From SAR86 cluster bacterium (GTDB lineage: Bacteria; Pseudomonadota; Gammaproteobacteria; Magnimaribacterales; Magnimaribacteraceae), in assembly GCA_016777005.1 (NCBI GenBank), contig JADHSF010000004.1:1-64000 (forward strand): a stretch of DNA of 64,000 bases, read 5' to 3'. The notes under the pieces were generated by a model, which was not told the DNA's origin, searched no databases, and saw only the letters and a list, made by a program, of their open reading frames with translations. Below, piece after piece: positions 38,296 through 48,485 of this stretch. The position numbers were made by a program, and so were the translations under genes. Positions within the stretch are counted from its first letter, which is position 1, and each line of letters starts with the position of its first letter.

Positions 38296-39642
38296 ATGAA
38301 TCAAGTTCCATCCAATAATACTGAAATTGTATCTGTATCAGATATCAACAACCTAGCTAAAGGTTTATTGGAAAGAGATTTATCTAATGTGTGGATACAA
38401 GGTGAAATTTCCAGCTTCACAGCCCATGGATCAGGTCATTGGTACTTTACCATAAAAGATAAAAAGTCCTCTTTGAGTTGCGTCATGTTTAAGTTTGAAA
38501 ATCAAAATATTATTTTTGAACCTAAAGTTGGTGATGAGCTAATATTAAATGGGAACATTAGTATTTATGCTCCTTCAGGAAGATATCAATTTAATGTTAA
38601 ACATATTGAGGTGTTTGGAGAAGGCGCCTTACTTAAGGCCTTTGAGGATCTAAAAAGAAAATTAGATAACGAAGGTCTTTTTCATGCAGATAAGAAAAAA
38701 TATATACCCCCTCTTCCTCGCTCTATTGCTGTTATTACTTCTGAAACTGGTGCTGTTTTAAGAGATATTATTAATGTCTTAAGACGGAGATCTCCTTTTG
38801 TAAAATTAACTTTAATCGAATCTCAGGTACAGGGAAAAACTGCCGATAAAGAAATCGTAAGTGCCATAAGAAAAGCGAATAACTTTTCAGATTTTGATCT
38901 TATCATCTTGGCAAGGGGTGGTGGTTCAATAGAGGATTTATGGTGTTTTAATATGGAGTCAGTTGCGAGGGCTATTACAGAATCTGAACTGCCTATCATT
39001 AGTGCGATTGGACATGAAACAGACTTCACAATTAGTGATTTTGTTTCAGACCTTCGCGCTCCAACACCCTCAGCTGCCGCTGAAATAATCAGTCAACAAC
39101 ATTCCAATCTACTAGATTCAATATCTAGACTAAAAAATGAAATAAGTAACATATCCGTCAATCAGATTAAGAACTTAAAAGATAAGTTGAAAAATAAATC
39201 TGCCTTACTAAGGCATCCGGGAGAGAAGCTTAGAGAAACATCTCAGAAATTAGATAATTTAGAGTTAAGAATGAGAGATTTACTATCAAATATTACATTA
39301 GGAAAGAAAGGCTCTTTAGAGACAAGCCTCTCTAGCTTAAAAAGCTCATCCCCTTTAACTCTTATCAAGACTCAGCAAAATAGAATCAAGGTCAATTCAG
39401 TAAACTTAAATAACTCTATAAAAGTGAATATCGAAGAAAAGAAAAAAGTTTATATGAAAAACATTAGTACACTGGAGGCAGTGAGTCCTCTGTCCGTTCT
39501 TAGCAGAGGATATTCTATTGTTACTGATGAAGAAAAAAATATTATTACTTCCTCTGATCAGTTGAAAGTTAAGCAGAAGATAAAAGCAAGATTTGAGGAA
39601 GGACAAGTGCTTGCGGAAGTAATAGAAAAGATTGATGAATAA
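38296..39642 (+). CDS. xseA: exodeoxyribonuclease VII large subunit
   Basis: 448 aa; LLERDLSNVWIQGEISSFTAHGSGHWYFTIKD, LARGGGSIEDLWCFN, GHETDFTI, SRGYSIV. Confidence 0.96.
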   Translation: MNQVPSNNTEIVSVSDINNLAKGLLERDLSNVWIQGEISSFTAHGSGHWYFTIKDKKSSLSCVMFKFENQNIIFEPKVGDELILNGNISIYAPSGRYQFNVKHIEVFGEGALLKAFEDLKRKLDNEGLFHADKKKYIPPLPRSIAVITSETGAVLRDIINVLRRRSPFVKLTLIESQVQGKTADKEIVSAIRKANNFSDFDLIILARGGGSIEDLWCFNMESVARAITESELPIISAIGHETDFTISDFVSDLRAPTPSAAAEIISQQHSNLLDSISRLKNEISNISVNQIKNLKDKLKNKSALLRHPGEKLRETSQKLDNLELRMRDLLSNITLGKKGSLETSLSSLKSSSPLTLIKTQQNRIKVNSVNLNNSIKVNIEEKKKVYMKNISTLEAVSPLSVLSRGYSIVTDEEKNIITSSDQLKVKQKIKARFEEGQVLAEVIEKIDE

Positions 39643-40477
39643 ATTTTTTTTATTTTTTATTGCCTTAATTACCTCTTGCACAAATCTTCCATTAATAGAA
39701 AAGGCATCGTACTGTTCATTTCCCGTTCATAAACCCTATCCTGGAGGAATAGTTAACTATCGCTTTATGAATAGCGATATTGATCTAGATAAGAAACTAA
39801 TTGCTGAAGGTTTAAAATACGAAGTCTGTCGGGACAGCAACTCATCTATCAATTTATTAGTCCCAATACCTCTTACCTTTGAGAATGACCAGCTTAAAAT
39901 TTCCTTTTCTAATGAATTAATCGCTTTAATTGATATCGAGAATAAATTTTATCGAGAATCAAGAATCACTATTAAAAATCAAGACCTGGTGAAGCCTCCA
40001 GATTCTATGCAAAAAAGAATTAAGGAAGAATACATAAAAGGAATTGCTTTAAAAAATATTTTTACTTATCAAAATTTAAAAGAAAGAGAAATGATGATAC
40101 CTGTAACAGGTATAAAAAGTAGCGAGTTTGGTGTTAGGAGATATATAAATGGACAACCAAGAAATAGACATACTGGCCTTGATATAGCAGCTGATGAAGG
40201 AGTCTCAGTAATAGCTCCGCTTAGCGGAAAAGTGATTCTTGCTGATAATTTTTATTATAAGGGGAATGTTATTTATATTGATCATGGAAATGGCCTTATA
40301 ACGAGCTATTCACACTTAAGTAAAAAAATAGTCACTTTAGGACAATCAGTTTCAAAAGGTCAAACATTGGGCTTCGTTGGAAGTACTGGAAGAGTTACAG
40401 GACCACATTTGCATTGGGAAGTTTTCTTTTTGGGAATACCGGTTAATCCGGAGATATTCGTCAAAGAAGAGATTTAA
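39635..40477 (+). CDS. M23 family metallopeptidase, lipoprotein
   Basis: RNRHTGLDIAADEGVSVIAPLSGKV, YIDHGNGLITSYSHLSK, GPHLHWEV; lipobox-like ITSC. Confidence 0.92.
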   Translation: MNKFFLFFIALITSCTNLPLIEKASYCSFPVHKPYPGGIVNYRFMNSDIDLDKKLIAEGLKYEVCRDSNSSINLLVPIPLTFENDQLKISFSNELIALIDIENKFYRESRITIKNQDLVKPPDSMQKRIKEEYIKGIALKNIFTYQNLKEREMMIPVTGIKSSEFGVRRYINGQPRNRHTGLDIAADEGVSVIAPLSGKVILADNFYYKGNVIYIDHGNGLITSYSHLSKKIVTLGQSVSKGQTLGFVGSTGRVTGPHLHWEVFFLGIPVNPEIFVKEEI

Positions 40478-40935
40478 TTGTTTATGTACTCTTCAAGTCC
40501 TTCTTGAGTCTGAGGTCCTATCAATGTATGCAGGAGCTTACCTTCAGGGGTGATAATATAGGTTGCGGGAAGGCTTGGTGGAGACTCCCACCCAAATAAT
40601 AATCCTGGATCATTGGTGATGCTGGGTATATCCACACCAAATCTCTCAATTTGGTTAGATAATTCCCCACCTTCAAGTCTGTCAAAATTATAGGCTAGTA
40701 CAAGTACCGAGTCTTTGTTTGAATTATAGAAATTGGCCAGTTCCGGCATCTCTTTAATGCAAGGCGGACACCAATCTGCCCAGTAATTTACTACGAGCCA
40801 TTTACCTAAAAAATCATCTAAATGACCTGTATCGCCGTCTACTAGTTTATAGTCAGGTTCAGAACAGGCACTTAAAATAAAAATAAGATTTATAAGAAAA
40901 AAATTCTTGGTCTTGTAGTATAGGTTTTTGTACAT
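40474..40935 (-). CDS. TlpA-like thioredoxin-fold lipoprotein
   Basis: 153 aa; WLVVNYWADWCPPCIKEMPEL CxxC; lipobox LSAC. Confidence 0.9.
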   Translation of the reverse strand: MYKNLYYKTKNFFLINLIFILSACSEPDYKLVDGDTGHLDDFLGKWLVVNYWADWCPPCIKEMPELANFYNSNKDSVLVLAYNFDRLEGGELSNQIERFGVDIPSITNDPGLLFGWESPPSLPATYIITPEGKLLHTLIGPQTQEGLEEYINN

Positions 40936-40955
40936 TTATAAAAATAGTTTAACTA

Positions 40956-41309
40956 ATGAATAATTTTACCATCTACCACAATCCTAGGTGTAGTAAATCA
41001 AGACAAACTCTAGAATTAATAAAAGCTAATGGGATAGACCCTTCCATTGTTCTTTATCTCAAAGAACCACCCACTACAGAGACCTTAAGTAATATTATAA
41101 ATCTATTAAAGCTGAAACCTCGGGACTTGCTTAGAAAAGGTGAGGATGAATATAAAGCCTTAAATCTAAAAGATACGACTATTGATGACTCAGAAATTAT
41201 TAAATTAATGTCAAAATACCCAAAGTTAATTGAAAGGCCAATTGTTATATCAGGAAAGAATGCTATTCTTGGAAGACCGCCTGAAAATGTATTATCACTA
41301 ATCAACTAA
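40956..41309 (+). CDS. ArsC-family reductase (glutaredoxin-type)
   Basis: 117 aa; IYHNPRCSKSRQTLELI, ERPIVISGKNAILGRPPENVL. Confidence 0.92.
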   Translation: MNNFTIYHNPRCSKSRQTLELIKANGIDPSIVLYLKEPPTTETLSNIINLLKLKPRDLLRKGEDEYKALNLKDTTIDDSEIIKLMSKYPKLIERPIVISGKNAILGRPPENVLSLIN

Positions 41310-41318
41310 TTAATACCC

Positions 41319-43154
41319 ATGGAACAAAAAACTTTTTTTGAAAAATTAAAAAGAAATCCCTTCTTCTGGATTTTCTCTGGAGAACTATTCTTTTTATCGC
41401 TGAATATCCTTTTTTTATTAGCGCTTGTAATAGGAATGATTTCATTCATTGGTTCAATATTTTCGAGCGATCATGCAGATCCTACCGATAAAGCTTTGGT
41501 CATCAATCCTATGGGCCCAATAGTAGAACAAATTGCTGGATCAAATGATCCTATTGATAACCTGAGCGGTGCCATGCCAAGAGAGTTATACGTAGGTGAC
41601 TTATTAGAGGTTCTCGATGCCGCTGCAACAGATGATAGAGTTCAAGACGTTCTATTACGATTAGACAATATAAACGGAACTGGCCAGGTAGTTTTGTATG
41701 ATGTTGGAATAGCTTTACAAAAATTAAAAGATTCAAACAAAAATATTATTGCTATAGGAGATTACTTTAGTCGAAGCGGTTACTACTTGGCTTCATTTGC
41801 TGATGAAATAATTATGAATCCAGATGGTGCGATACTAGTAGATGGGTTCGGCAGATCTAAGCTCTATTACAAATCCCTTTTAGATAAATTAAAACTTGAT
41901 ATCAATATATTCAAAGTAGGAACATTTAAGTCAGCTGTTGAGCCATATTTAGGTAATGAAATGTCTGATGCTGCGAAAGAAGCAAATCTAGCCTACCTCG
42001 ACGTCTTATGGAAATCATGGAAACAAGTTGTTGCTAGAAACAGAGAAATGGCACCAGATGATATTCAATATCTAGTTGATAATGCGGATAAAGTTTTCAC
42101 AGAATCAGAGAACTCTATGGCTGAAGCATTGCTTGACTATGGGCTCGTAGACAAACTTTTACCCAGAACTAAAGCACGCACTCTTCTTAAAGAAATGTTT
42201 GGGGAATCCAAGGATAAGAAAAGCTTTTCAAGTATTTCAGGTTATGAATACTTCCAGCTCATCCAATCAGAAAAAGAAGTGGAATCCTCTGATGAGAAAA
42301 TAGCTGTAATAGTAGCAAGAGGAACAATTGTTGATGGAGTCCAACCTCCTGGAACAATAGGTGGAGACTCAACTTCTAGATTAATTAAAGAAGCTCATGA
42401 AGATCCAGAAGTAAAAGCTATCGTATTAAGAGTAGATTCAGGCGGAGGTGGTGTATTTGCCTCTGAACAAATTCGACAAGAATTACTCGCTGCAAAAGAA
42501 AAAGATATAAAAATCGTTGCTTCTATGGGAAATGTTGCCGCTTCAGGAGGTTATTGGATATCTGCAAATGCACACGAAATATGGGCTTCACATAACACCA
42601 TAACCGGATCAATAGGAATTTTTGGCATAGTACCTACCTTTGATAGAGCTTTAAATGAAATTGGTATTTATAGTGACGGAGTTAGCACTTCCAAAATAAA
42701 TTTATCAGGTGATGTCACTAGTCCATTAGACGAAAGCTTCTCTAAAATTATTCAAAATGAGATTGAATATGGCTATAAGAGGTTTATAGGGCTCGTATCA
42801 GAAGCAAGGAACATCTCTATTGAAGAAGTTGATAAAATAGCTCAAGGTAGAGTATGGGCTGGATCTAAGGCATTGGAATTAGGTCTAGTTGATAAAATCG
42901 GTGACCTTCAAATGGCAATAAATAGCGCAGCAGAATTGGCTAATATTTCAAAATATAGTACTTATTATCCTGCGCAAACAGTCAATTGGAGAGAACAATT
43001 ATTCAATAGATTTTCTGGATATGTAGGCTTTATATTTCCTTCATTCATAAGAGAAAATCTCTTAATAAAACATACCGTAAAGGCATTAAAAGATATAGAT
43101 AAATTCAACGACCCAAAAGGTCATTACATTATTTGTGAGGACTGTCAGATCTAA
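41319..43154 (+). CDS. sppA: signal peptide peptidase SppA, 67K type
   Basis: 611 aa; duplicated S49 domains, GNVAASGGYWISANA, ITGSIGIFG. Confidence 0.95.
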   Translation: MEQKTFFEKLKRNPFFWIFSGELFFLSLNILFLLALVIGMISFIGSIFSSDHADPTDKALVINPMGPIVEQIAGSNDPIDNLSGAMPRELYVGDLLEVLDAAATDDRVQDVLLRLDNINGTGQVVLYDVGIALQKLKDSNKNIIAIGDYFSRSGYYLASFADEIIMNPDGAILVDGFGRSKLYYKSLLDKLKLDINIFKVGTFKSAVEPYLGNEMSDAAKEANLAYLDVLWKSWKQVVARNREMAPDDIQYLVDNADKVFTESENSMAEALLDYGLVDKLLPRTKARTLLKEMFGESKDKKSFSSISGYEYFQLIQSEKEVESSDEKIAVIVARGTIVDGVQPPGTIGGDSTSRLIKEAHEDPEVKAIVLRVDSGGGGVFASEQIRQELLAAKEKDIKIVASMGNVAASGGYWISANAHEIWASHNTITGSIGIFGIVPTFDRALNEIGIYSDGVSTSKINLSGDVTSPLDESFSKIIQNEIEYGYKRFIGLVSEARNISIEEVDKIAQGRVWAGSKALELGLVDKIGDLQMAINSAAELANISKYSTYYPAQTVNWREQLFNRFSGYVGFIFPSFIRENLLIKHTVKALKDIDKFNDPKGHYIICEDCQI

Positions 43155-43857
43155 TGCTTAGAAATTCTTTTATTAGAGTAGGTGTTACCTTCTTTTTTTT
43201 CTTTAAGGAGAAACCATCAATATCACTCATGAGCTGTAACAAATCTGATAAGCTTCGAGAAGTATTATTGATAATATATTGAATTGTCTTTGCATCAAGA
43301 TGCATGCCTTTCCGACTAGACGCTTGGATTAAAGCTTCTAATTTCTCATCTTGAGTAATTTCAGGAACCTCTATTGCAGTGCAATAAGACAGCCTTGAAG
43401 TTAGGTCTTTGAGTTCAATATGAAGATTCTTCGATACAACTTGTGAAGAGAGATAAATCTTAGTTTGACTGGATAGAGCTTCATTCAATAATTTAAAGAC
43501 CTCAAACTCCCAGTCCGATTCTTGCGGTAAGTGATCAATATCTTCTATAAGTACCACATCCATAGATCCAAGGTTTTGAAAAACTTCATGGGACGTGATC
43601 CTGCTATCACTTAAAGAAACATGAAAGGTCTTCTTCCCCAAAGCAATGAATTCTCTATTAAGCGCCTGCATGATGTATGCCTTCCCTACCCCTTTTACGC
43701 CCCAAATATAAAATAAGTTAGATACAGAGTCTTCTGCTAGCGTGCTTTTGATGAAATTAAGAAAATCCTTAGTACTATTACAGTCTATATATTTATCCAA
43801 GCTTACATAGTCATCAAGCTTAATATTAAGACTTAACTGATCGAGATCTTGATTCAT
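43129..43857 (-). CDS. hda: DnaA-related regulatory inactivation protein Hda
   Basis: 242 aa; FYIWGVKGVGKAYIMQAL, DVVLIEDIDHLP, DLTSRLSYC. Confidence 0.85.
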   Translation of the reverse strand: MNQDLDQLSLNIKLDDYVSLDKYIDCNSTKDFLNFIKSTLAEDSVSNLFYIWGVKGVGKAYIMQALNREFIALGKKTFHVSLSDSRITSHEVFQNLGSMDVVLIEDIDHLPQESDWEFEVFKLLNEALSSQTKIYLSSQVVSKNLHIELKDLTSRLSYCTAIEVPEITQDEKLEALIQASSRKGMHLDAKTIQYIINNTSRSLSDLLQLMSDIDGFSLKKKKKVTPTLIKEFLSIRSDSPHK

Positions 43858-44399
43858 AAAATTTTCTTGAAAATTAATCTTCCTTCTTGGTTTAAGTAAT
43901 TAAACAAACTTAAGAAAATAAAGAAAATCACTCCCGCCATAGCTATCCATTCAAGATAGATTGGGATAAATGGTAAAGCAGATTGCAATAAAACAATTAT
44001 GAATAAAGCGATAGTCCATCCGGTGTAATGTTTTCCCCATCTATTTGGAGGAGCCTGTTTATTTTCAAATAGCAAAAGATGCATGATTGCGCCTATAAGG
44101 ATTATTCCATCCCTTGAAAGCATCAAATAAACAAACCATATAGGCAACTTCCCGGAGAAAGCAAAGGCCAGCAAGGTAGCTATGATCAGACACTTATCCG
44201 CCAAAGGATCTGCAAATTTTCCAAATTCACTACACCAGTTATATCTTCTAGCTAAGTAACCATCTAAGCCGTCAGATAAACCAGCAATAATAAATAAGAT
44301 TAGTGCCCATAACTCATTGCCTTGATAGATATAAATACTAATAGGTATAACTAAGATAAATCTTATTCCAGTGATTAAGTTAGGTATGGCAGAAATCAT
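43854..44399 (-). CDS. CDP-alcohol phosphatidyltransferase (PgsA-like)
   Basis: 181 aa; GLSDGLDGYLARRYNWCSEFGKFADPLADK. Confidence 0.92.
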   Translation of the reverse strand: MISAIPNLITGIRFILVIPISIYIYQGNELWALILFIIAGLSDGLDGYLARRYNWCSEFGKFADPLADKCLIIATLLAFAFSGKLPIWFVYLMLSRDGIILIGAIMHLLLFENKQAPPNRWGKHYTGWTIALFIIVLLQSALPFIPIYLEWIAMAGVIFFIFLSLFNYLNQEGRLIFKKIL

Positions 44400-44403
44400 T
44401 AAG

Positions 44404-45417
44404 TTAAGTTTGAGTGTATTGGTATGAAATTATATCCTGAGATTTAAATTTTATTTCTTTAAAGTCTGAATGAATCATTAATAAATTTTTTAAATCAATC
44501 TTGCTTCCGTAATGTGAGAGAGAAATATATGCACTATTTCCCTCTAATTCCTCTAGCGAGATATTGAAAATAAGAACTTGAGAATCCAATGTCTGTAAGA
44601 CCCTCTCAAGCTTCATGAAACTATCTATACCTATCACTTCAATTTGAGATTCATTGATGACATCTCTATTAACAACTAGAGATTTTTTTAAATTTATTTC
44701 ATTTAATAAATAATTAAATGTCATTTCCAATGAAGAAGCTTTTTTATTTTCCGAAGAAAAACAGCTAGGTGTATCCATCAAAATTCCAAATTTATCTTTG
44801 GTCAAACAAATTAACCAATTATCTGCACCATATCGTCTAGATATCTTAGTCATAAACTTTTCAGCAGAAATTGAACTGAGAAATTCTAAATCACGAATAT
44901 CTTTTAAATCCATGAGCGGTCTTGTGATCCTTGAATTTCTTGATTTGGATAGGTTTAACAATTCTTTTTCCATTTCTATGCAATCCATTAATTCATCATC
45001 TTGGTTTGATTCATATTCTGCCTCCCTGCAAGGAAAGTAGGATAAAACTAGAGGTTCCTCGGCAAACCATAAAGGTAATTCATTTTCTGCTAAATAAGAC
45101 CTTAAAGAGTCACCTTGAAAAACAAAACTCGCTACTATTTTTTCATCTACAGCATCTAATTTATATTGAGTAATATAAGTCTCTGGAGAATTAATAATGG
45201 CTTTTATAGCTTTATCATCAAGAACTAAGGAAGTGCCACTCAAGTTAATTAAAAGTGAAGAAAGACTTCTTTTCATCCCTTCTTTTATGGAAGATTGATC
45301 AGTACCATCCAGTAGAACTTCTATTTCATAGGTACTTTTTAGGCTATATATTTCACTTCCCTCTATTGCATTGAAAGCAAAAAAGATTAAATAATAAGGC
45401 CAGATTTTTTTTAACAT
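44404..45417 (-). CDS. DUF2066 family protein
   Basis: 337 aa; signal peptide; position next to pgsA/hda and purM is typical in gammaproteobacteria. Confidence 0.7.
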   Translation of the reverse strand: MLKKIWPYYLIFFAFNAIEGSEIYSLKSTYEIEVLLDGTDQSSIKEGMKRSLSSLLINLSGTSLVLDDKAIKAIINSPETYITQYKLDAVDEKIVASFVFQGDSLRSYLAENELPLWFAEEPLVLSYFPCREAEYESNQDDELMDCIEMEKELLNLSKSRNSRITRPLMDLKDIRDLEFLSSISAEKFMTKISRRYGADNWLICLTKDKFGILMDTPSCFSSENKKASSLEMTFNYLLNEINLKKSLVVNRDVINESQIEVIGIDSFMKLERVLQTLDSQVLIFNISLEELEGNSAYISLSHYGSKIDLKNLLMIHSDFKEIKFKSQDIISYQYTQT

Positions 45418-45481
45418 CTAGAATTAATTCAGAAGTATTTACACAAGGTTGTTAAAATAGAACAAAAGTAACTTTAAGTCG

Positions 45482-46531
45482 ATGACTACAGAAGATAACA
45501 ACGAAGAATTAAATTATAAAAAATCTGGTGTTGATGTAGAAGCAGGTTACGAACTTGTGCAAAAAATAAAGCCATTTGTAGAAAAAACTAAAAGACCAGA
45601 AATAATAAGTGGGCTTGGTTCGTTTTCTGCTCTGACTCGAATACCAAAGCATATCAATAATCCAATATTAGTAACCTGCACTGACGGTGTTGGTACAAAG
45701 ATTGAAATTGCTCGTGAGATGGATAATTTTGAAACCATAGGTATTGACCTCGTTGCTATGTGTGTAAATGATCTGTTGGTATGCGGAGCAGAGCCTTTAG
45801 TATTTCTTGATTACTATGTCACAGATAAGCTCAAAGTAGATACTGCATCTAAAGTCATAGAGGGTATAGCCAAGGGTTGTGAAATAGCTAAATGCTCTTT
45901 AGTGGGGGGAGAAACTGCCGAGCATCCTGGTAGCTTTCCCGAAAATAGTTTTGATCTAGCAGGTTTTTCACTTGGAGTGGTTGATGAAAATGAAATGATA
46001 GGTGTAGATGGCCCAAGAGCTGATGATGTGTTGATCGGCATAGAATCTTCAGGATTTCATTCAAATGGATTTTCACTTCTTAGAAGAATAATCACTGAAT
46101 TTAATCTAGATCTTAAGACCCAGATTGATGAGGAGCGTCTTGGAGATATTCTTCTTAAACCAACGCATATATATGTTTCAGAAATTTTAGCCCTTAAGAA
46201 AATTTTAACCATAAACGCTATTTCTCATATAACAGGGGGTGGATTCTTTGAGAATATACCGAGAATGCTGGGCAAAAATCAACAAGCGGTAATTAATCAT
46301 GACTTTAGTGATTGGCCTGCTGGAAATTATTATAAATGGTTAATTGATACTACTAATATCTCAAAACAAAACTTACTAGAAACATTTAATTGTGGCATAG
46401 GACTTGTTATTTCAGTAGATAAAGCAGATGAAGAAAATGCTTTAGGGGCTCTAAATCAGACTCTATTCGCCAAAACGATCGGAACAATAAAAGAAAAAGG
46501 AACAGACAATAACGAAATTATTTTTGTCTAG
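45482..46531 (+). CDS. purM: phosphoribosylformylglycinamidine cyclo-ligase
   Basis: 349 aa; YKKSGVDVEAGYELV, CTDGVGTKIEIA, LVGGETAEHPG, HITGGGFFENIPRML. Confidence 0.96.
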   Translation: MTTEDNNEELNYKKSGVDVEAGYELVQKIKPFVEKTKRPEIISGLGSFSALTRIPKHINNPILVTCTDGVGTKIEIAREMDNFETIGIDLVAMCVNDLLVCGAEPLVFLDYYVTDKLKVDTASKVIEGIAKGCEIAKCSLVGGETAEHPGSFPENSFDLAGFSLGVVDENEMIGVDGPRADDVLIGIESSGFHSNGFSLLRRIITEFNLDLKTQIDEERLGDILLKPTHIYVSEILALKKILTINAISHITGGGFFENIPRMLGKNQQAVINHDFSDWPAGNYYKWLIDTTNISKQNLLETFNCGIGLVISVDKADEENALGALNQTLFAKTIGTIKEKGTDNNEIIFV

Positions 46532-46536
46532 TTAAT

Positions 46537-47142
46537 ATGACTAAGTTTAATATCGCTGTTTTAATTTCAGGTAATGGCTCTAACCTGCAATCACTGATTG
46601 ATGAGTTTAAATCGAGTCAACTTGTAAACATATCTTGCGTCATCAGCAATAAACAAGAGGCTTACGGGCTTGAAAGAGCTTCAATTGCAAACATAGATAC
46701 ACATTTTATTGATCACAAAGAATATAACTCTAGAGAAGCTTTTGATGAAGCAATGATTGTGCAATTAGATCATTATAAGCCTGATCTTGTAGTTCTGGCA
46801 GGTTTCATGAGAATACTTAGTGATACTTTTGTTGATAAATACATGGGTAGATTAATCAATATACATCCTTCCTTATTGCCAAAGTATAAAGGGCTAGATA
46901 CACATAAAAGAGTTATAGATGCTCAAGAGGAATATCATGGAGCCACCGTTCATTATGTTGACAATACACTGGATGGTGGCCCAATATGTGCTCAATCAAG
47001 TATTAAAGTTACGACAAATAATCCAAAAGAGCTTCAGAAAGATATTCATAAATTAGAACATGAACTATATCCTTCAGTAATTCGTGATATATCGGAACAA
47101 AAAATTTACCTTTCAGAAGGAAAAGTAATAAAAAATAAATAA
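46537..47142 (+). CDS. purN: phosphoribosylglycinamide formyltransferase
   Basis: 201 aa; AVLISGNGSNLQSLID, LAGFMRIL, INIHPSLLPKYKGLDTH. Confidence 0.96.
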   Translation: MTKFNIAVLISGNGSNLQSLIDEFKSSQLVNISCVISNKQEAYGLERASIANIDTHFIDHKEYNSREAFDEAMIVQLDHYKPDLVVLAGFMRILSDTFVDKYMGRLINIHPSLLPKYKGLDTHKRVIDAQEEYHGATVHYVDNTLDGGPICAQSSIKVTTNNPKELQKDIHKLEHELYPSVIRDISEQKIYLSEGKVIKNK

Positions 47143-47144
47143 AT

Positions 47145-47840
47145 ATGAAAAGAAAATATCCATTCATTGTAGCTTTAATCTTTTGTCATGGATTCTTAGG
47201 AGCTGCTGAAACTATAAAACCATCCAAGGCTACCCTAGAAAGTAATGTTGGAGAGATGGAAGTTGAAATGAAACTCCTTGATGATGGATCATGGAAATTA
47301 ACTTCTTTATTGGATGGCGGGTCTATTGTCAGAAGAGAAGAGTCAGAGGTATTTCAATTAATTGGCAATCAAATTCATCCTATCAATTATAGATTTAATC
47401 AGAGAATACTCTTTAGAAAGTACAAAGCATCAGCTGATTTTGATTGGGAAAATAAAGAACTCGTGTATGTTGAAAATAAAGACAGTGGCAAATTAAAATT
47501 AACAAGCAATATTCTTGGTCCAAGCTCTGCCTCCTTACAATTACGTCTTGATTTTAGAGAATTCAATGAAGGAGAAATACCAAATGATATTTCATACACA
47601 GTCTATTGGAAGGGAACTATTAAAAATAGAATCTACGATATAAGTGATAAAAAGGAATCAATAGAAACACCTCTGGGAACATATGATGCCTATAAAGTCT
47701 CTAGAAGATTTGAAGAAGGGTCTACTAGATCTCAAATATTTTGGCTTGCACCTGATTTAGATTATTCGGTTATCAAGATCTATGATATGAATGATCGGGA
47801 AGTGGAAATTAAGATAAAAAATTTCGAGGAAATAGGCTAG
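47145..47840 (+). CDS. DUF3108 family protein
   Basis: 231 aa, signal peptide; follows purN as in many gammaproteobacteria. Confidence 0.75.
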   Translation: MKRKYPFIVALIFCHGFLGAAETIKPSKATLESNVGEMEVEMKLLDDGSWKLTSLLDGGSIVRREESEVFQLIGNQIHPINYRFNQRILFRKYKASADFDWENKELVYVENKDSGKLKLTSNILGPSSASLQLRLDFREFNEGEIPNDISYTVYWKGTIKNRIYDISDKKESIETPLGTYDAYKVSRRFEEGSTRSQIFWLAPDLDYSVIKIYDMNDREVEIKIKNFEEIG

Positions 47841-48410
47841 TTAGGCCTTAGGAAGAGTTACTCCTGTTTGTCCTTGATACTTTCCGTTCCTATCTTTATA
47901 ACTTACTTCACATTCTTCATCTGATTCAAGAAATAGCATCTGAGCTACTCCCTCATTAGCATAAATCTTTGCTGGTAAACTTGTAGTATTAGAAAACTCT
48001 AGAGTTACATGTCCTTCCCATTCTGGCTCTAGCGGCGTTACATTTACAATAATACCGCACCTAGCATAAGTCGATTTCCCCAAACAAATGGTGAGTACAT
48101 TTCTAGGAATTCTAAAATATTCTATAGTGCTAGCTAGTGCAAAAGAATTAGGAGGTATGACACACACGTCACTTTTTACATCCACAAAGCTATTCTCATC
48201 GAAGTTTTTGGGATCTACAGTTGCTGAATGAATATTAGTAAATACCTTAAATTCGCTTGAGCATCTTACGTCGTATCCATAAGAAGACGTGCCGTAGGAT
48301 ATTAATCTTTCATCATTTTTTCCTTTCCTGACTTGGCCTGATTCATAGGGTTCGATCATTTTATGACTTAGCGCCATTTGCTTGATCCATTTGTCAGATT
48401 TAATGCTCAT
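47841..48410 (-). CDS. dcd: dCTP deaminase
   Basis: 189 aa; [58 protein letters not shown]. Confidence 0.96.
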   Translation of the reverse strand: MSIKSDKWIKQMALSHKMIEPYESGQVRKGKNDERLISYGTSSYGYDVRCSSEFKVFTNIHSATVDPKNFDENSFVDVKSDVCVIPPNSFALASTIEYFRIPRNVLTICLGKSTYARCGIIVNVTPLEPEWEGHVTLEFSNTTSLPAKIYANEGVAQMLFLESDEECEVSYKDRNGKYQGQTGVTLPKA

Positions 48411-48485
48411 GATTCGTTATATTTAATAAGGATTTGTGATGTATGATACTTTGAGTAAGTAAAAAAAAATATAAACTTTTATCAG